From Temnopleurus reevesii (taxonomy: Eukaryota; Echinodermata; Echinoidea; Temnopleuroida; Temnopleuridae), in assembly GCA_036244855.1 (NCBI GenBank), contig BQKZ01000383.1, forward strand, positions 17,669 through 81,668: a stretch of DNA of 64,000 nt, written 5' to 3'. Positions within the stretch are counted from its first letter, which is position 1. Every line of letters starts with the position of its first letter. The translations under genes were made by a program, and so were the position numbers. Below, piece after piece: positions 1-11,375 of this stretch. The notes beneath the pieces are model-generated. The model was not told where the DNA came from, did not search any database, and saw nothing but the letters and a program-made list of their open reading frames with translations.

Positions 1-120
1 TCAGAATATTCTCCTTCGAGTGATACCAGATTCAGTGATTGAATTATATATTTTACTGTTTTATATTTGCTCAGAAATTAGGTGCGTGCCTTTATAGACT
101 TCCATCATACGAATAATAAC

Positions 121-474
121 AGGGATGCCAAACTAAAATCATATTTTTTTACATTTCCGATTGGATGAAGATCATGGTTATATATCAGTAATTAATCAGA
201 ATGTAAAAATGCCAACACGTATCTACTTGTCGACCTGAAAATATTTTCTTTCCCATAAAAAAAACGTAACTATGCCACAATATCAGCATTCATTTTTGTA
301 AATGTTGGTCATGAACAGACCACTCATTGGACAATAGGATGTTTTCTTTAGAGACAGGTGCTAGGCATTACGGTATGATGGAACCATACATTCATAAACT
401 TATGATATATAAGTACCCCGTTAAGAAGCAAAAGAGGATAGAAAAAAGTAAGAAATCCAATATTTGGTTGGCAG
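121..474. mobile_element. MITE, family with GATGCCAACC termini (copy 1)
   Basis: Begins agggatgccaaactaaaat and ends ccaatatttggttggca: short terminal inverted repeats. Shares internal words with copy 2 (gagacaggwgc, cattcataaac, aggatagaaaa). Confidence 0.55.
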
Positions 475-600
475 GTGATGATTTTCAATAGTTGCACTTA
501 CCTTTCTCTTGGTACTCTTCAGACCAGTCCTTCTTCATATCATACTGTAAATATCTGGGAAGACAAAACCAAAGGAAAATCAGTATTCCTATACAGTATC

Positions 601-1000
601 AGGGATGCCAACCTAAACCGTATTCTCTGTATTTTACGTTTGGATGAGGGGTACCTCACTCAATGGATATGGGTAATAATTCACCACAATGAAATACCAC
701 CGTGCATCCACCTGTCAACCTGGAAGCTTTTCTTATTCATGTTACTTTTAGTATAAAATGAGGTACATTCTTTTGCATAATTTGACTGGTGTGTCATCAA
801 GAACCTACATGCAAAGCATTTGTCTGGGATGGGTCATGAATAGTCAATAATATCATGTTCTCCATAGAGACAGGAGCAATGCCTTTTTATTTATAGTTTG
901 ATGGTGTTCTGCATTCATAAACATCTATAGCTCTAAGTAACACCATATGAAGTAAAAAAGGATAGAAAATTGAAAAGTACGGTTTTTGGTTGGCATATCT
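601..1000. mobile_element. MITE, GATGCCAACC family (copy 2)
   Basis: The left end agggatgccaacctaaaccg is mirrored by tacggtttttggttggcat at the right end (about 20-bp TIRs). It lies in the same orientation about 480 bases after copy 1. Confidence 0.6.
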
Positions 1001-1105
1001 GCAATATAGTGCACTTGTGGAAATGCAGAGATGCCAACTGTTCCATTTAGTTTGCATAAGTTCAACATGGGAATAACTCGATAGCTGAACAAAATATATG
1101 ATTAT

Positions 1106-1278
1106 GGGGGTGTTGCTCAAAAGTTGCAATTGATCTCAAGTTGCAGTCGATCGGAACGCGCCAATCAAAATCATTGTTTCCTGCGCGCCTTGTTAAATGC
1201 GCATACTGCGCGCCAATGAAAATGCGCGTTACAATTGGCAAAGTTGCAGTTCGTTTGCAGTTGATTTTGAGCAACACC
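1106..1278. mobile_element. MITE with GGTGTTGCTCAAAA termini (copy 1)
   Basis: Left ggtgttgctcaaaagttgca (from 1109), right ending attttgagcaacacc (1278). The interior holds CG-rich gcgcgcc blocks and repeated gttgcagt words. Length about 170. Confidence 0.8.
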
Positions 1279-1835
1279 GTCTATGAGAGATGATATGGCA
1301 TAAACAACCATTCTCATAGGCATTTGAATGTACTTGTGGTGAAAACCTTTAATTTACATAAAAATACACCTCATTCATAGTCGTGAACCATTGGCATCTA
1401 TGCAAATGGTGTAGGCACATGGGTAACCGGCACATGTAGGGAACGTAATTATAACTAATGACAAGAGATTACACAAAATATCTTCCTTTGATAAGTTACT
1501 TGTCATTGTGATATCGCCATATTATTGTAAATTTGTCAGATACATGTTTGTATTGCTCTATATTGATATTCATGCATACTAAGTATCATGGAAAAGATTT
1601 CATATAGATACATGGTGAAACTATCGCAACATACATGTAATAACACAATCTTAGTGTTTCAAGTTAATATCAACTTCTAAAATGATACTCATCTGCTGAA
1701 TAAATTAGACTGGGTGTAAGAATAATGATCTACATTGTTAAAAATTACAGATTACTCACACATGCCTCACACTGCATATGACTGAGAAAAGAGCAATCTC
1801 ATTCAAGAAATATCTTTTATCGAAACCGACACATA

Positions 1836-1979
1836 AATAATAAACTGGCTCCTGAAATATTGCCTAACCTTTATAAGAACTCAAAGTCTCATCAAAACAT
1901 TATAGGGGTGAGTAATTTGGTTTTCATGCAAGACGACAGGTTAATCTGCAAGTCTGAACCAACATTCTGGAATGATTAA
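1836..1979 (+). mobile_element. Possible LINE ORF2 C-terminal fragment
   Basis: Open frame NNKLAPEILPNLYKNSKSHQ continuing to CKSEPTFWND and TAA. This resembles 'LAPxYLSxLF...H.YNTR......FWNSLP' of LINE C-termini but is quite diverged. Confidence 0.4.
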
Positions 1980-2004
1980 GGATGAATATATGTGTGACCA
2001 AACA

Positions 2005-2537
2005 TTTCAAAAGGAGCCACAAGTCAACAATGACAATGGTCAATGTGGAATTCTTCAGGCGCAAGTGGGCTATTTTCCCTCATGTGTGTGATTGAAATAT
2101 TGATAAATCTTTATTCAAATGACTATCTAACAGATCCATGCTCGGTACGTCACAACGATAATTATTTTGCATGAATAATAAAGTTCACTGAACATTCTTA
2201 GGAGAAATTAAAATTTAAAACCTATGATTTTTCGTAAAAACATACATTTGACCTTCTTTTGACCTTCAACCTTAAAGGTACTATATAACATTGTTTATAT
2301 CAAATTCATCAAACAATAACAAGGTCAAACGGCCGATTATTAATAACATTTTGTTACTACTACCATTCAAATCTATTTTCTGTAAAAAAAAAAAAAAGAA
2401 TATTCATAAAAATGATGCAATAATCATGACACAATAACCATTATAGAAGATTTAGTTTCTGATTCATTCTGAGTTGAATAAAATCTTTTTTTTTCTCTTC
2501 GACAGTTCTTGTGGATCAGTTGTGGCTCCTTTTGAAA
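2005..2537. mobile_element. Foldback/DNA element with 18-bp perfect inverted termini
   Basis: tttcaaaaggagccacaa at 2005-2022 is repeated exactly on the opposite strand at 2520-2537. About 530 bases, AT-rich interior, no ORF of note. Confidence 0.6.
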
Positions 2538-2805
2538 CGATCATTCAATTTGATATTTCACAATGCCATCTGTCAAGATGTAAAAAATGCTAATGAGTCT
2601 ACCCTTTTCAAACAAAGTCTTAGTAAATTGATTTAAAAACATCAATTTTGAGCTATAAAGCTGTTTAATAGAAACAAATTTAAGTTAATTAGTAACCAAG
2701 TTTACGAGTGGACAGTGTTGTGAACATCAAAATCTCTGCTTCCACTACATTTAGGAATAAAATGAGCAAAGATTCCACCAAAAACGTGGATAATATTAGG
2801 CATTC

Positions 2806-3210
2806 AAGGGTATCTGAGGTAAAAAATATATAATTTGAATGTTGCTTAAGTTCATCAAATTAACCCAGAATAAATTTATCAGACATGATGTGGATTACAA
2901 GTTAAGGAGTTAGAAACAAATAAGAGGCTCGTTCACGATTGAGTTAGGCTCCATACATCTGCATGAGGCTCCATGCGAACCTTCTAGCTATGCGTGTGCA
3001 TTATTTTGTGTGTGCATCCCATTGTTTTGCTACGTGAACTAGTCTTCGCACAGCCGTCATTTGATTATTCATGAGAATTGATCAGCTTTAAAAACGCAAT
3101 ATTTTCAAAACTATGTACTTTTTAAATGTCATGCAATATTCATGCTGGTTGATTTTATGTATACTATGTACAAGTATTAAATTGTGGGAGAGTTGCCTCA
3201 GATACTGTTT
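2806..3210. mobile_element. MITE with GGTATCTGAGG termini (copy 1)
   Basis: Left caagggtatctgaggtaaaa, right ttgcctcagatactgttta (inverted). Shares the terminal motif with 13395-13726. Confidence 0.5.
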
Positions 3211-3333
3211 AAGAACATTTTCGTCTCCTTTTCTTTCACAGCAAATATGAATTGAGTGCGGATTCAGAAGAAAACTAATTATAAGGAAGTTTCAAGATGC
3301 TGAATGCGAGATGTGACCATTTTTAATGCAGTT

Positions 3334-3466
3334 TCAGTTTCGGGACTGTACAGGTGTGGAGGTATTGCATGCGACAAACATCATTTCCTTGTCTTCATTT
3401 TTGGATTGAGTATTCACATGTTTGACTGCATATGTTTCCATTGAAAGTGAATAATCAATTGTAAAG
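3334..3466 (-). CDS. SLC46A: Probable terminal exon of the SLC46-like gene
   Basis: Inferred. An acceptor ATTGATGTAAG before 3466 restores the phase left by exon 4 and opens 44 hydrophilic codons ending in TGA (VFTIDYSLSMETY and so on). A 20-45 residue cytoplasmic tail after TM12 is normal for the family. The polypyrimidine tract is weak and there is no homology to confirm it. Confidence 0.45.
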
Positions 3467-6400
3467 CTTACATCAATACAAAGTATCCATTGTATTTCAT
3501 TATTATTATAAATAGAACTTTCTATCACCTCAGAAGAATATTGATTTTTATCCCATCCAGGTCCTTCATTTCTTTCAGCAAGAAATTCATGGGAATTACC
3601 AGTTTGTTACATACAACCCAGGAGTGGTAAATGGGCACTATAATTCCTTGAATAATATGAAACTCAAAGCTACGCCAGTAAATTAAAGGAGGAATAAGCC
3701 CCCCCCCCCCCACCATTAAAATATTTGTAACTTTCTTAATTCTTGTCCAATATCACTCAAATTTTGTTTCACATGTTTGTCTAAATTTTATGCTTTTAAT
3801 CAAAGCAAGTTATTTTTGGCTTGGAGTAACGTTTAAAAGAATTAATTATCATGGGACAATTTGATGAAGTACATATGTATATCTCATTATCACTTGGTGC
3901 GGTCTCATTCTTCAATCTCATTGGTCAATTTGTGAATTTAACCAAGTAATATGGTACCGTATCACTTCAAAACCACAAGGCGCGCGCATTTAAGAGCGCG
4001 TGTGACAATTGGCCACGCGCATACAAGCGCGCACTAGTACCAGTATAAAATCGTTGCAACCCTGCTTGTTCTTACGTAATATGGGAAATATCACTGTTCT
4101 GGTTCCATATTCCATTTGGCCTGCAGCCTCATGAAATATAGAACCAGAAGGGTTATCTTTCCCGTATTACGTGAACAAGCAGGATGTATCAAATCTTCAT
4201 TTTTCAAAGAATGTCACATCACTTTCTTATCAACTCAAGCCATACAATGAGACCACTCATTCTATTCATAATGAAATACATGCAGACGTATTGTATATGC
4301 TGAAATCTTTGCTGGGGTTTGATTTCACCTAATTTTTAGACAATAAATTTGCTAAAAATTTCCGCTCGCTATAATGCCCATACAATCATCTTTAAAAACA
4401 CTAAAAATAACAACACCGTAATGTGTAAATATATCTGAAATTCAGTAAATTTGCTCAAATAGTCTAAAATATTGGATTTTCCAGTATATGTTGACAAGTT
4501 ATTTCCGAAAGGGCCTGTGAATGCACCTAGATGGCCATATACATGCAATTTGGAGAATATCCCAATGAACGTTATATACTTACACAGCAAAGACAAAGCT
4601 GACTAAAGCTAGTAGAGCCATCACAAGGAAAGAAAAGCCTGGCCAGAAGTCTAGGGTAGCTCTGTAGAGGTTATTGAAAAGGACTGAACCCAACATTAGA
4701 CATGACGCTTCTATCAACGACGAACAAGCAAACATGGCACCTGTTTGAAAGATTAAAAGAAGGGAGAGAGAGCCAAATCATTGTAAAGTAATTATGTACA
4801 TAATTGGTCCAGCGGTGGCAAATATATCGCACAATTTAGCAATGACATGCTATGAACCCATTAGTGTTGTTTGTCCATCAAAGTCGTTTGATACACTGGT
4901 CACCATAAATTTGTTATCGTGTGTAATTTTAAAGAATATACTATTGTGGTAAAAGTAATGTAGGATATGAAAATAAAATAAAGTATAATAATAATTCACA
5001 GGTGATAAAGATAATCATTATGCAATAAAATCAATATCTATGACAGAACATAAATAACAAAATCAAAAGGGAGCGTGTTTGTCTCTGAAATAAATACACA
5101 CACACACAAAGAAAGACATTCGAAGGATGAAAATGACCAAACTAATTGTAATGTGTGAAGTATATGTGATAACTTTGTACAAACTACTGCTAAATACTTT
5201 GCATATTGATTTATCACCATGACTATGCAACATATTCAAAACAAAGGAAGCACAGCACGATATTTGGTAAAAATCAGTGTTAAATTGATGATTATCATGA
5301 TGACAGATAATGACATCAGTAGATTATCTTATAATGACAAATGTCTAAACTCCATATTTAGACAATGTAATTACACTTCGAACTTCTCAAACTCACCAAA
5401 TTCTGTTGATTCTACGAGTCTAGTTGCTATTGACCCCTGAACTGCTCTCGTTAATCCAAACAGACAGCCAATCACAGATACTGATTGAAAACAAATAAAA
5501 ATAACATTATAGCACATTCCAAGATTTCTTATATTACATGTACATTTGTATGATCATTAGTTTATTTTCGGGTATGCAAAGAGAGAAAATATTGGTATAA
5601 GATTTAAGATTTTTCATCAATATATGAATGGCATAACAGGTTTGTACAACTGCAAAATCATCTTTATTTTCTCTTAGAATTATGAAATCTAACATTTTAA
5701 ATATGCATACACAGTGAACGGTAAAGGCATAGAAAATTAACATGGGACCTGAAACATGAGCAGCTACGTTGAATGTGCAATTCATTGTATCTCTTTTGGT
5801 ATATATTTTGCCATAGACATACGATTAATATTTATCATAAGTTTAACCGCATCTTTTATGTTAAAGGTCCCTCCTGTGATTGGTCACAACATCCAGATTA
5901 ATAAAAATAGAAAATGATATCACTCAAAAACATCTCACCTGACATCATTACACCTGTACTCTTTGCTACAGCCATGGTGGTATAACCAGCGATCGTCGAC
6001 ATGAGACCAAGCTCCGCCCACACCATATCTCTGTCTGGTGTGCTGTGATTGGTCACCTTGGCTATGATGGGCACCACTAGGATGAGTGCCACGCCCTTCA
6101 TAGCAGTCCTGAGGGCAAGGTATATGCCCACGGTGGAGGGAGGCCAGCTGAGAGGGGAGTGCTTGGTGTATAAGATAGTCAGGTCCATGTCACCTATAAA
6201 GGAGAGTTAAATATTTAGAGGTTGGGTCTGGGCCAGAAAAAGTTTTCTTCAATTAAAAACAGAAAAAACAGACAAACAGTTTTAAAAAGTTTGAAGTGAA
6301 TTGGGCAAATAGGAAAATTATCAACATTTTGATAAGTAACTAAATAGTGATTTTTTTATTCAAATTGGCAAATTTTGGTCACATGTTAGGACATACGTCA

Positions 6401-7901
6401 TGCACTTCTCAACTATTATGTTATTAAAACTTGTTATCTTTGAGAATCCGTTTTAATGTATAAATTTTTTTATAAAAAGCTTGAATCAATAAAATATATA
6501 CATGTACATTTATAGTTTACTGTTAACAGACCTAGGGGGTGTTGTTCAAAAGTTGCAATTGATCGCAAGTTGCAGTTGATCGGAACGTGCCAATCAAATT
6601 CATTGTTTCATGCGCATACCGTGCGCGAATGAAAATGCGCATTACAATTGGCAAAGTTGCAGTTGATTTGCAGTTGATTTTGAGCAACACCCCACTACTC
6701 TGAAAAACGGAAGCAAATCTGAATTTCAAAAAGATTGAAACTATACAAGGGCATACTCTACACCTACATGTACATGTGCATGATAGTAAGGAACTCTAGA
6801 CCTCATGCCCTCTACTTTTCATAGACATATCACAACAGAGCAATACAAGACATTGCAATATATAAAACACATTTTTTGATGTACAACAAAACAGTTGCTT
6901 CTTTTTTTTTAGAATATACTCAACGGCTTATAATCATCACAATTCATTTTATGAGTTAAGATCTAATATATATAAACGTCATCCCTAAGTTTAAATAAAC
7001 TCATGAGAGTAGTTATCCTCCAAGTGCACTTACCTGCTTGAGCTATCACTCCTGTGATGGAGATAGCCATGTTGAGTATCAAGTGTTTTCTCCTTGATCC
7101 CTTTCGCTTTAAGAATATAACGGACATGGCCCTCTTGAAACTATCCACTACGTAACTACAGCACTGTACCGCCTTGTTTGGCGGTTTGCTCCCCGCTGTC
7201 CCTGCAGAACCATTCTGTTTCAAGTCTCTCTCATGCTTTGGTAACGATTCTTTAAAGTGTATTGCTATGTACAGAACGATTGTCACGTGTAATGTGAGAA
7301 ACAGGAAGAAAACTGGGGCAAACCCCAAACGTTCAGTCATCGTACCCCCGATGACCAACCCGAGAGTTCCGCCGATGTACACCATTGCTTCTAACAGACC
7401 CAGGCGTTTCATACGCGAGGCTGGGTCGGTAATGTCCGTTATGTAGCTAACTACGGATACAAAAAAAGTTCCTAGATTACCAGTCACTCCCATCGCTAAT
7501 CCGCTAAGTAGGAGAGTCTCTACAGGCCAGTCGATGAAAAAGGAATTGAGGATAAAATTGATGGAAGCGACGACCGCGCCGATGGATGGCAATGTCATGA
7601 TGATCTTGCGGCCGACTTTGTCGCTGAGGGGGCCGAGTATAGTCGCCATGATGGCGCCTGGTATCATGGAAGCAAGGTTGAAGTAGAGGATCCATCGCGA
7701 CGAGTCGCTCTCCACATCATTCTCTATCTTGGCGAACGTAGTCTTGTTGCTGCATATGGCGCCATCATAGGTGAGACGACACACCTTCTGTATGATGAGA
7801 AGCTGCAGGACCGGGCCTTGGATGAAGAAGCCGAACATAAAGAGGAACAGGACAGGCTCCACTGTCACTGCCTTGAAGTACTTCACCACAGCGTTCGTCA
7901 T
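3334..7901 (-). CDS. SLC46A: SLC46-family (proton-coupled folate transporter-like) MFS transporter, 5 coding exons
   Basis: Joined coding exons 7034-7901, 5939-6193, 5397-5480, 4584-4740 and probably 3334-3466 give about 498 residues (SLC46 proteins are usually 450-480). All introns are GT-AG and the phases agree. Seen: hydrophobic TM1 from about residue 15, a glycosylatable NKT at 52-54 in the first extracellular loop, the MFS motif-A loop GPLSDKVGRK at 90-99, a YITDITDPASR stretch at 153-163, a charged Gly/Ser-rich central cytoplasmic loop at about 220-272, then TM7-TM12 ending in FNNLYRATLDFWPGFSFLV. This order matches SLC46A1/A3. Family members are plasma-membrane or lysosomal proton-coupled carriers of folates and related solutes. 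The substrate here cannot be read from sequence, because the family is expanded in invertebrates. The start codon has an in-frame TAA 13 codons upstream. The last exon is the least certain part. Confidence 0.88.
4062..4183. mobile_element. Short foldback MITE
   Basis: Left ctgcttgttcttacgtaata continuing to gttctggttccatat; the right side is its reverse complement with a few changes, ending acgtgaacaagcag. The arms cover almost the whole 122 bases, so the strand can fold into one hairpin. Confidence 0.7.
4584..4740 (-). CDS. SLC46A: SLC46-like coding exon 4
   Basis: 157 nt between acceptor TCTTTCAAACAG and donor GCTGT|GTAAGT. It codes for GAMFACSSLIEASCLMLGS and then FNNLYRATLDFWPGFSFLV, the TM11-TM12 region of SLC46 carriers. 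If the donor were not used, a TAA would follow at once (FVFAV stop). Confidence 0.87.
5397..5480 (-). CDS. SLC46A: SLC46-like coding exon 3
   Basis: 84 nt between acceptor TTTTCAATCAG and donor TTTG|GTGAGT, phase 1 in and out. It codes for VSVIGCLFGLTRAVQGS followed by IATRLVESTEF, equivalent to the VIRAKLSKLV..TEQG region of SLC46A1. Confidence 0.88.
5939..6193 (-). CDS. SLC46A: SLC46-like coding exon 2
   Basis: Acceptor CTTTATAG, donor TCAG|GTGAGA, 255 nt, phase 1 in and out. It codes for the start of the second six-helix half, including LTILYTKHSPLSW, which parallels the LTLYVLSTPLCW-type segment of human SLC46A1, and the AELGLMSTIAGY segment. Confidence 0.9.
6222..6420. mobile_element. 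Fragment of the TCTGGGCCAGAAAAA foldback family
   Basis: ggttgggtctgggccagaaa and the following ~190 bases (gtttgaagtgaattgggcaa, attggcaaattttggtcaca) match the left arm of 61620-62126. A shorter opposite-strand piece is at about 3740-3835 (atgcttttaatcaaagcaag). Confidence 0.6.
6535..6692. mobile_element. MITE with GGTGTTGCTCAAAA termini (copy 2)
   Basis: Same termini and interior as 1106-1278 (caattgatcgcaagttgcag, then aaaatgcgcattacaattgg), about 155 bases. Lies in an intron of the SLC46-like gene. Confidence 0.8.
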
Positions 7902-7995
7902 GTTTGCGGGATCGGGAACGTGGTCCTGGTGGGATTATCTCTTAACTATTAATGATGTCATTGTTGCTGTTGATTTATCCTATCTTTCAAAAAAT
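7034..7995 (-). CDS. SLC46A: SLC46-like coding exon 1 with 5' UTR portion
   Basis: Acceptor TTCTATTTTCAG precedes 7995. 7902-7995 is 5' UTR and coding starts at ATG 7901. The exon codes for residues 1-289 plus one base (TM1-TM6, motif A and the central loop) and ends at donor GCAG|GTAAGT, phase 1. Confidence 0.9.
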
Positions 7996-8348
7996 CTGAA
8001 AATAGAATAAAAATGTAAGGGTAAGTACAAATTGTCAACATCAATTGTTGCACAATGACCACTAAATCTAATTTCTAAATTGTGATCTTCACACAACTCA
8101 CAAAACCAAAGCGTGGAAACTAGAAAGATAATCAAAAATAAATTTGCTTGAAAAAAAAAAGAAGAATAATGAAAAAAATATTAAATAAAGATTTAAAATA
8201 AACAAATGAACTTCATCAGAAAATTGGCAGCTATAGTCAAATATTTGAGAGAACTTCCTTTTTACCCGACTAACATTAAACCAGTGGTGGTACCAGTACC
8301 AGTATTGTTGATACACTCATTGAAATGATAGGTCACAGTCGTTCAACT

Positions 8349-8606
8349 CTAAATGGGCACTTGAAACCATAGCACCTTTTCCAAAGACTCATTGTATGTC
8401 AATAAAAGTGCAACAGGATGTGTTATCTTGTACATCATCGTCATTTTGACTATGGTTCGGCATTGTTCAATGGTCTTCCATTTCAGTTCATCTGACATAG
8501 ATGTCACACTACTGCGTATGGAGAAGTCCCCTGAAACGTACAGAGCGGCACTTCGCTGAACTGATTCCGCTTTATGTTTATTCATTGAATTCACGCTTTT
8601 TATCAA
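8349..8606 (-). mobile_element. Decayed LINE ORF2 fragment
   Basis: The 85-codon frame holds QRSAALYVSGDFSIRSSVTS and ELKWKTIEQCRTIVKMTMMY KI-type sequence. This is the degenerate 'RAARFVxxDYxxxSSVTxMLxxLxW..L..RR...YKI' block downstream of the RT palm in CR1/Jockey-type LINEs. It lies in the first intron of the SLC46-like gene. Confidence 0.65.
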
Positions 8607-8730
8607 GCTGAAAATTTAGGTGCGCAGATGTTAGAGCTCCTATCACACATAAAAAACACACACAGAATGGACAATCTTACTACTATTACTTGGTATTACT
8701 TGGTGTACCCAGAATTTTTCCAGGGCAGTT

Positions 8731-9421
8731 TTGGATGCTAATGCACTTTCGTATCCAGCTGCGAGTATGGAGATGCCTAGTACCGGGCGTATGACCACCT
8801 GTACCCGACCATGCAGGTGTCACCGGCCACCGAACCCCATGCAGTTTGTCTATGGCGCGCACTTAGGTTAAAAGCGCGCTCATTAATAAGCGCACGTACG
8901 CTTCAACACAATCCCGATGGAGACTCAAATCACCAGGCAGGTGGCCGGCTATACCCGCCCCATATCGCTTGCCATATCGCTTGGCGATCGTTGATTGCTG
9001 CGCGAATGTACGGGCGTCATTCATCAAGTTATGCACATCAATTAAGAGCCCAGAATTTCGGCTAAATAATAACCTGAAAATAAACTCGAAATGCTGGATC
9101 TTGTCACTTGTGGAAGAGCACACTGGAACTCATACGGTACCTTGTACAAGTTGTGTTCATCACTTCCGGAAAGGTCCTCTTGGAACTACAACTGGAAGTT
9201 TAACTTTGGGCTCGTAGAGGGTGGGGTTTTGAGTTTTATATTATTGCATGACTTTTTGGATTGCGGATTTGAACATTACGTTGGATTTTATGTCAAAGTT
9301 TTGCTGTGGCAGGTTGTTCCAGAGTTTTACAGTTTCAGGGAAAAAGGACTAGTTCTTTAAACGTCTCTTCTTGTGTACACCAGCAGCAGCTCCGCTGGAT
9401 ACCAAAGTGCATTAGCGCCCA
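8731..9421. mobile_element. Non-autonomous DNA element with about 28-bp terminal inverted repeats, enclosing a LINE fragment
   Basis: Left TIR 8731-8759 contains GCTAATGCACTTTCGTATCC. The right end 9394-9421 reads the same on the other strand with one or two changes (GCTAATGCACTTTGGTATCC). The interior holds a CG-rich segment with its own inverted pair (accggccacc near 8822, ggtggccgg near 8940) and the LINE piece at 9238-9372. I see no transposase. Confidence 0.6.
9238..9372 (-). mobile_element. LINE ORF2 C-terminal fragment
   Basis: A minus-strand frame reads SFFPETVKLWNNLPQQNFDI and then KSNVMFKSAIQKVMQ, stop: the 'SFFPRTVxLWNxLP' signature of LINE ORF2 C-termini. One stop interrupts it just upstream. 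It sits inside the inverted-repeat element at 8731-9421. Confidence 0.65.
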
Positions 9422-9826
9422 GTTTTGAACTGAATTCACTCAACTACTGAACTAGCTTAGACTATTTCATCTGGTAACTTAGTGCATTCCACTTCCAGTT
9501 TTTGATGCTGTTTTTACAGCCACACTCAATCAAACAATGGATTTTATTTCAGCATATTTACATCATCACTTTTTAGTTCTCCATGAATTTGGTGATGTCT
9601 ATATTCATGTTATTCATGCCATATTTGTTAAATGCTTGGCTATGTCAAATACATGAATCCCAACGTATGGGGATTCTTATCATGAATGTATAAAATGAAT
9701 GAGGATTTGAGAAAGTTGCGATGTGCAATCCATTCAAACTAACTAGTTCCACTTCCAAATCCAGTTAATACCGTCAACAAACACACAATAAATTCAGCCA
9801 ATTCACGAAAGACCCTACAAACTTAC

Positions 9827-9955
9827 CGATTTTCATGGGCCCGTTTTTTCTTCTCGGAACAATTTCAGGAAGACTTCTTTGAGGGAAAATTGTAAGAGCA
9901 GCGATGTCAAACAACATATCCGCGATCCTGCACGAGATACGGCGAGCGCGCGTGA
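9827..9955 (-). other. Probable 5' UTR first exon of the SLC46-like gene, with an upstream ORF
   Basis: A clean donor ATCG|GTAAGT lies at 9827/9826, just below a GC-rich block. Spliced to the acceptor at 7995 it carries an upstream ORF: ATG at about 9917, open through the junction, ending in TGA in the 5' UTR of coding exon 1 (about 43 codons). The transcription start was not determined, so the right end is approximate. Confidence 0.45.
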
Positions 9956-10090
9956 ATGACTCCTTCGCGCCGCCCCAGCCCTGCCAGACTCTCCCTCCTC
10001 GGCCCGCTGCGCTGCCAGCCCGAAACCGTACGGCGCGATGGGGAGCTCTCGTTATGGGCGGGGCGGGTAAGAGGCGTTGGTGAGGGGCGG
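9930..10090 (-). promoter_or_regulatory. GC-rich, CpG-dense promoter-like block upstream of the SLC46-like gene
   Basis: A GC-rich island in AT-rich surroundings, rich in CG dinucleotides (cgagcgcgcg, gtacggcgcg). It carries a GC-box (gggcggggcgg, 10056-10066) just upstream of the inferred first exon. Position and composition suggest the core promoter; no TATA box was recognised. Confidence 0.4.
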
Positions 10091-10110
10091 GGGGGGGGGG
10101 GGGGGGGGGA
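10085..10110. repeat. Poly-G run beside the SLC46-like promoter block
   Basis: More than 20 consecutive G residues. Similar G or C runs occur at 10376-10391, 10626-10636, 10734-10743, 3700-3711, 55649-55665 and 55737-55747. Confidence 0.9.
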
Positions 10111-11375
10111 TGATGAGAGGAATGGGGAAACGAATTTCTTCACTTGTGTAAGCTTATCGTTGCCAACAGAAGAAAAATATCACTTACGGTATCGCTATTG
10201 CTTGACGAGCAAAACATGTACATTACAAAGGAGCAATACTCCCCCCCCCAAAAAAAAAAAAAAAACATACAGAACAAACATACAGAATGTGACTAAAACA
10301 TTAACATCAATGCAAACAAATTTTGGGATTATTGTCCCACTGCTGTGCAACACCTACAAGTGCTGGCCGGAGGGCGGGGGGGGGGGGGGGGCATACACAA
10401 GCCCATGCTATGAATGAATTTCTAGTTGCTGTGTGTTGCTATATGTTGAGGAAATAACATAGAGGTATAACAATCCAGCATCTAAACGAACTATGTCATT
10501 CTTCATGTTTTTGCCCATTGTTATGTTTCGCGTGGCCTCCTATTTTCTCTTAGGGCAGGGCAGGGTTGCCAAAACTATTCTTTAAATCTACACCTCTGTT
10601 TTAATTCTGTGGCCAATCTCCTCATCCCCCCCCCCCAAAAAAAAAAACCACAACAATCATCTCCTAAAACTTTTGAAAAGCAAACCACCTTATCCTTCTT
10701 AGAGTGCATTTGATTTGCCTCGACTGGCTCCCACCCCCCCCCCTCCAAAAAACCCACAAAAAACGGGGAATAAGAAAATCAGACATTTCAAATACTATAG
10801 TATCCAAGGGTATTTTCAATATTAATGATTTCAGTAAATTTAATACATATGTACATATTAATGGGTTATTATTTTTACGTTTTGAAAGATCACAGTTGTA
10901 CCAAGTCTATAACGAGTGAAAAAGCAGATTCATGGTAATTGGTGAATATTTCAGCTTTTTAGGCTTTTTAATGTTGTCGACCCCATAGCCCCTGGATTTA
11001 CACCTATTCACTCTTGACTAATGTGTCTTGAATAATCTTGTACCTACTTAGTTGGGTAGGTAAGGGATGAAACTGGGAGCAGTTATCAATGTGTAGGTAT
11101 TCTTAGAGTAAAGTAATAGTCTAAACTAAATTTCACTTCCATCTTTTTCCTGACCTTCTTTCCTATTTTTTTTTTGAGGGGGGAGGGTTGGGGAGTCAGC
11201 CATTTACACTTTTTTGTATTGACCAATGTAATGGATCTTGAGGTAACCCTATCCCCCAAACTCCCACATGCCACACACACAAAATTTGAAAAAGTTGAAT
11301 GAAATCTTTACAAATACTTGTTATCTGAAGCTACTATGAGCCCCCCCCCCCCTTCTCCATTCTCCCTCACTCCGT

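Noticed and set aside
7174..7446. 90-codon plus-strand frame inside SLC46-like exon 1 (and the minus-strand frame at 7504-7695)
   Set aside because: Other-frame shadows of a clearly coding exon.
9956..10417. 153-codon plus-strand frame over the GC-rich block
   Set aside because: Lies across promoter-like CpG sequence and poly-G, with Gly and Lys runs and no homology; antisense shadow.
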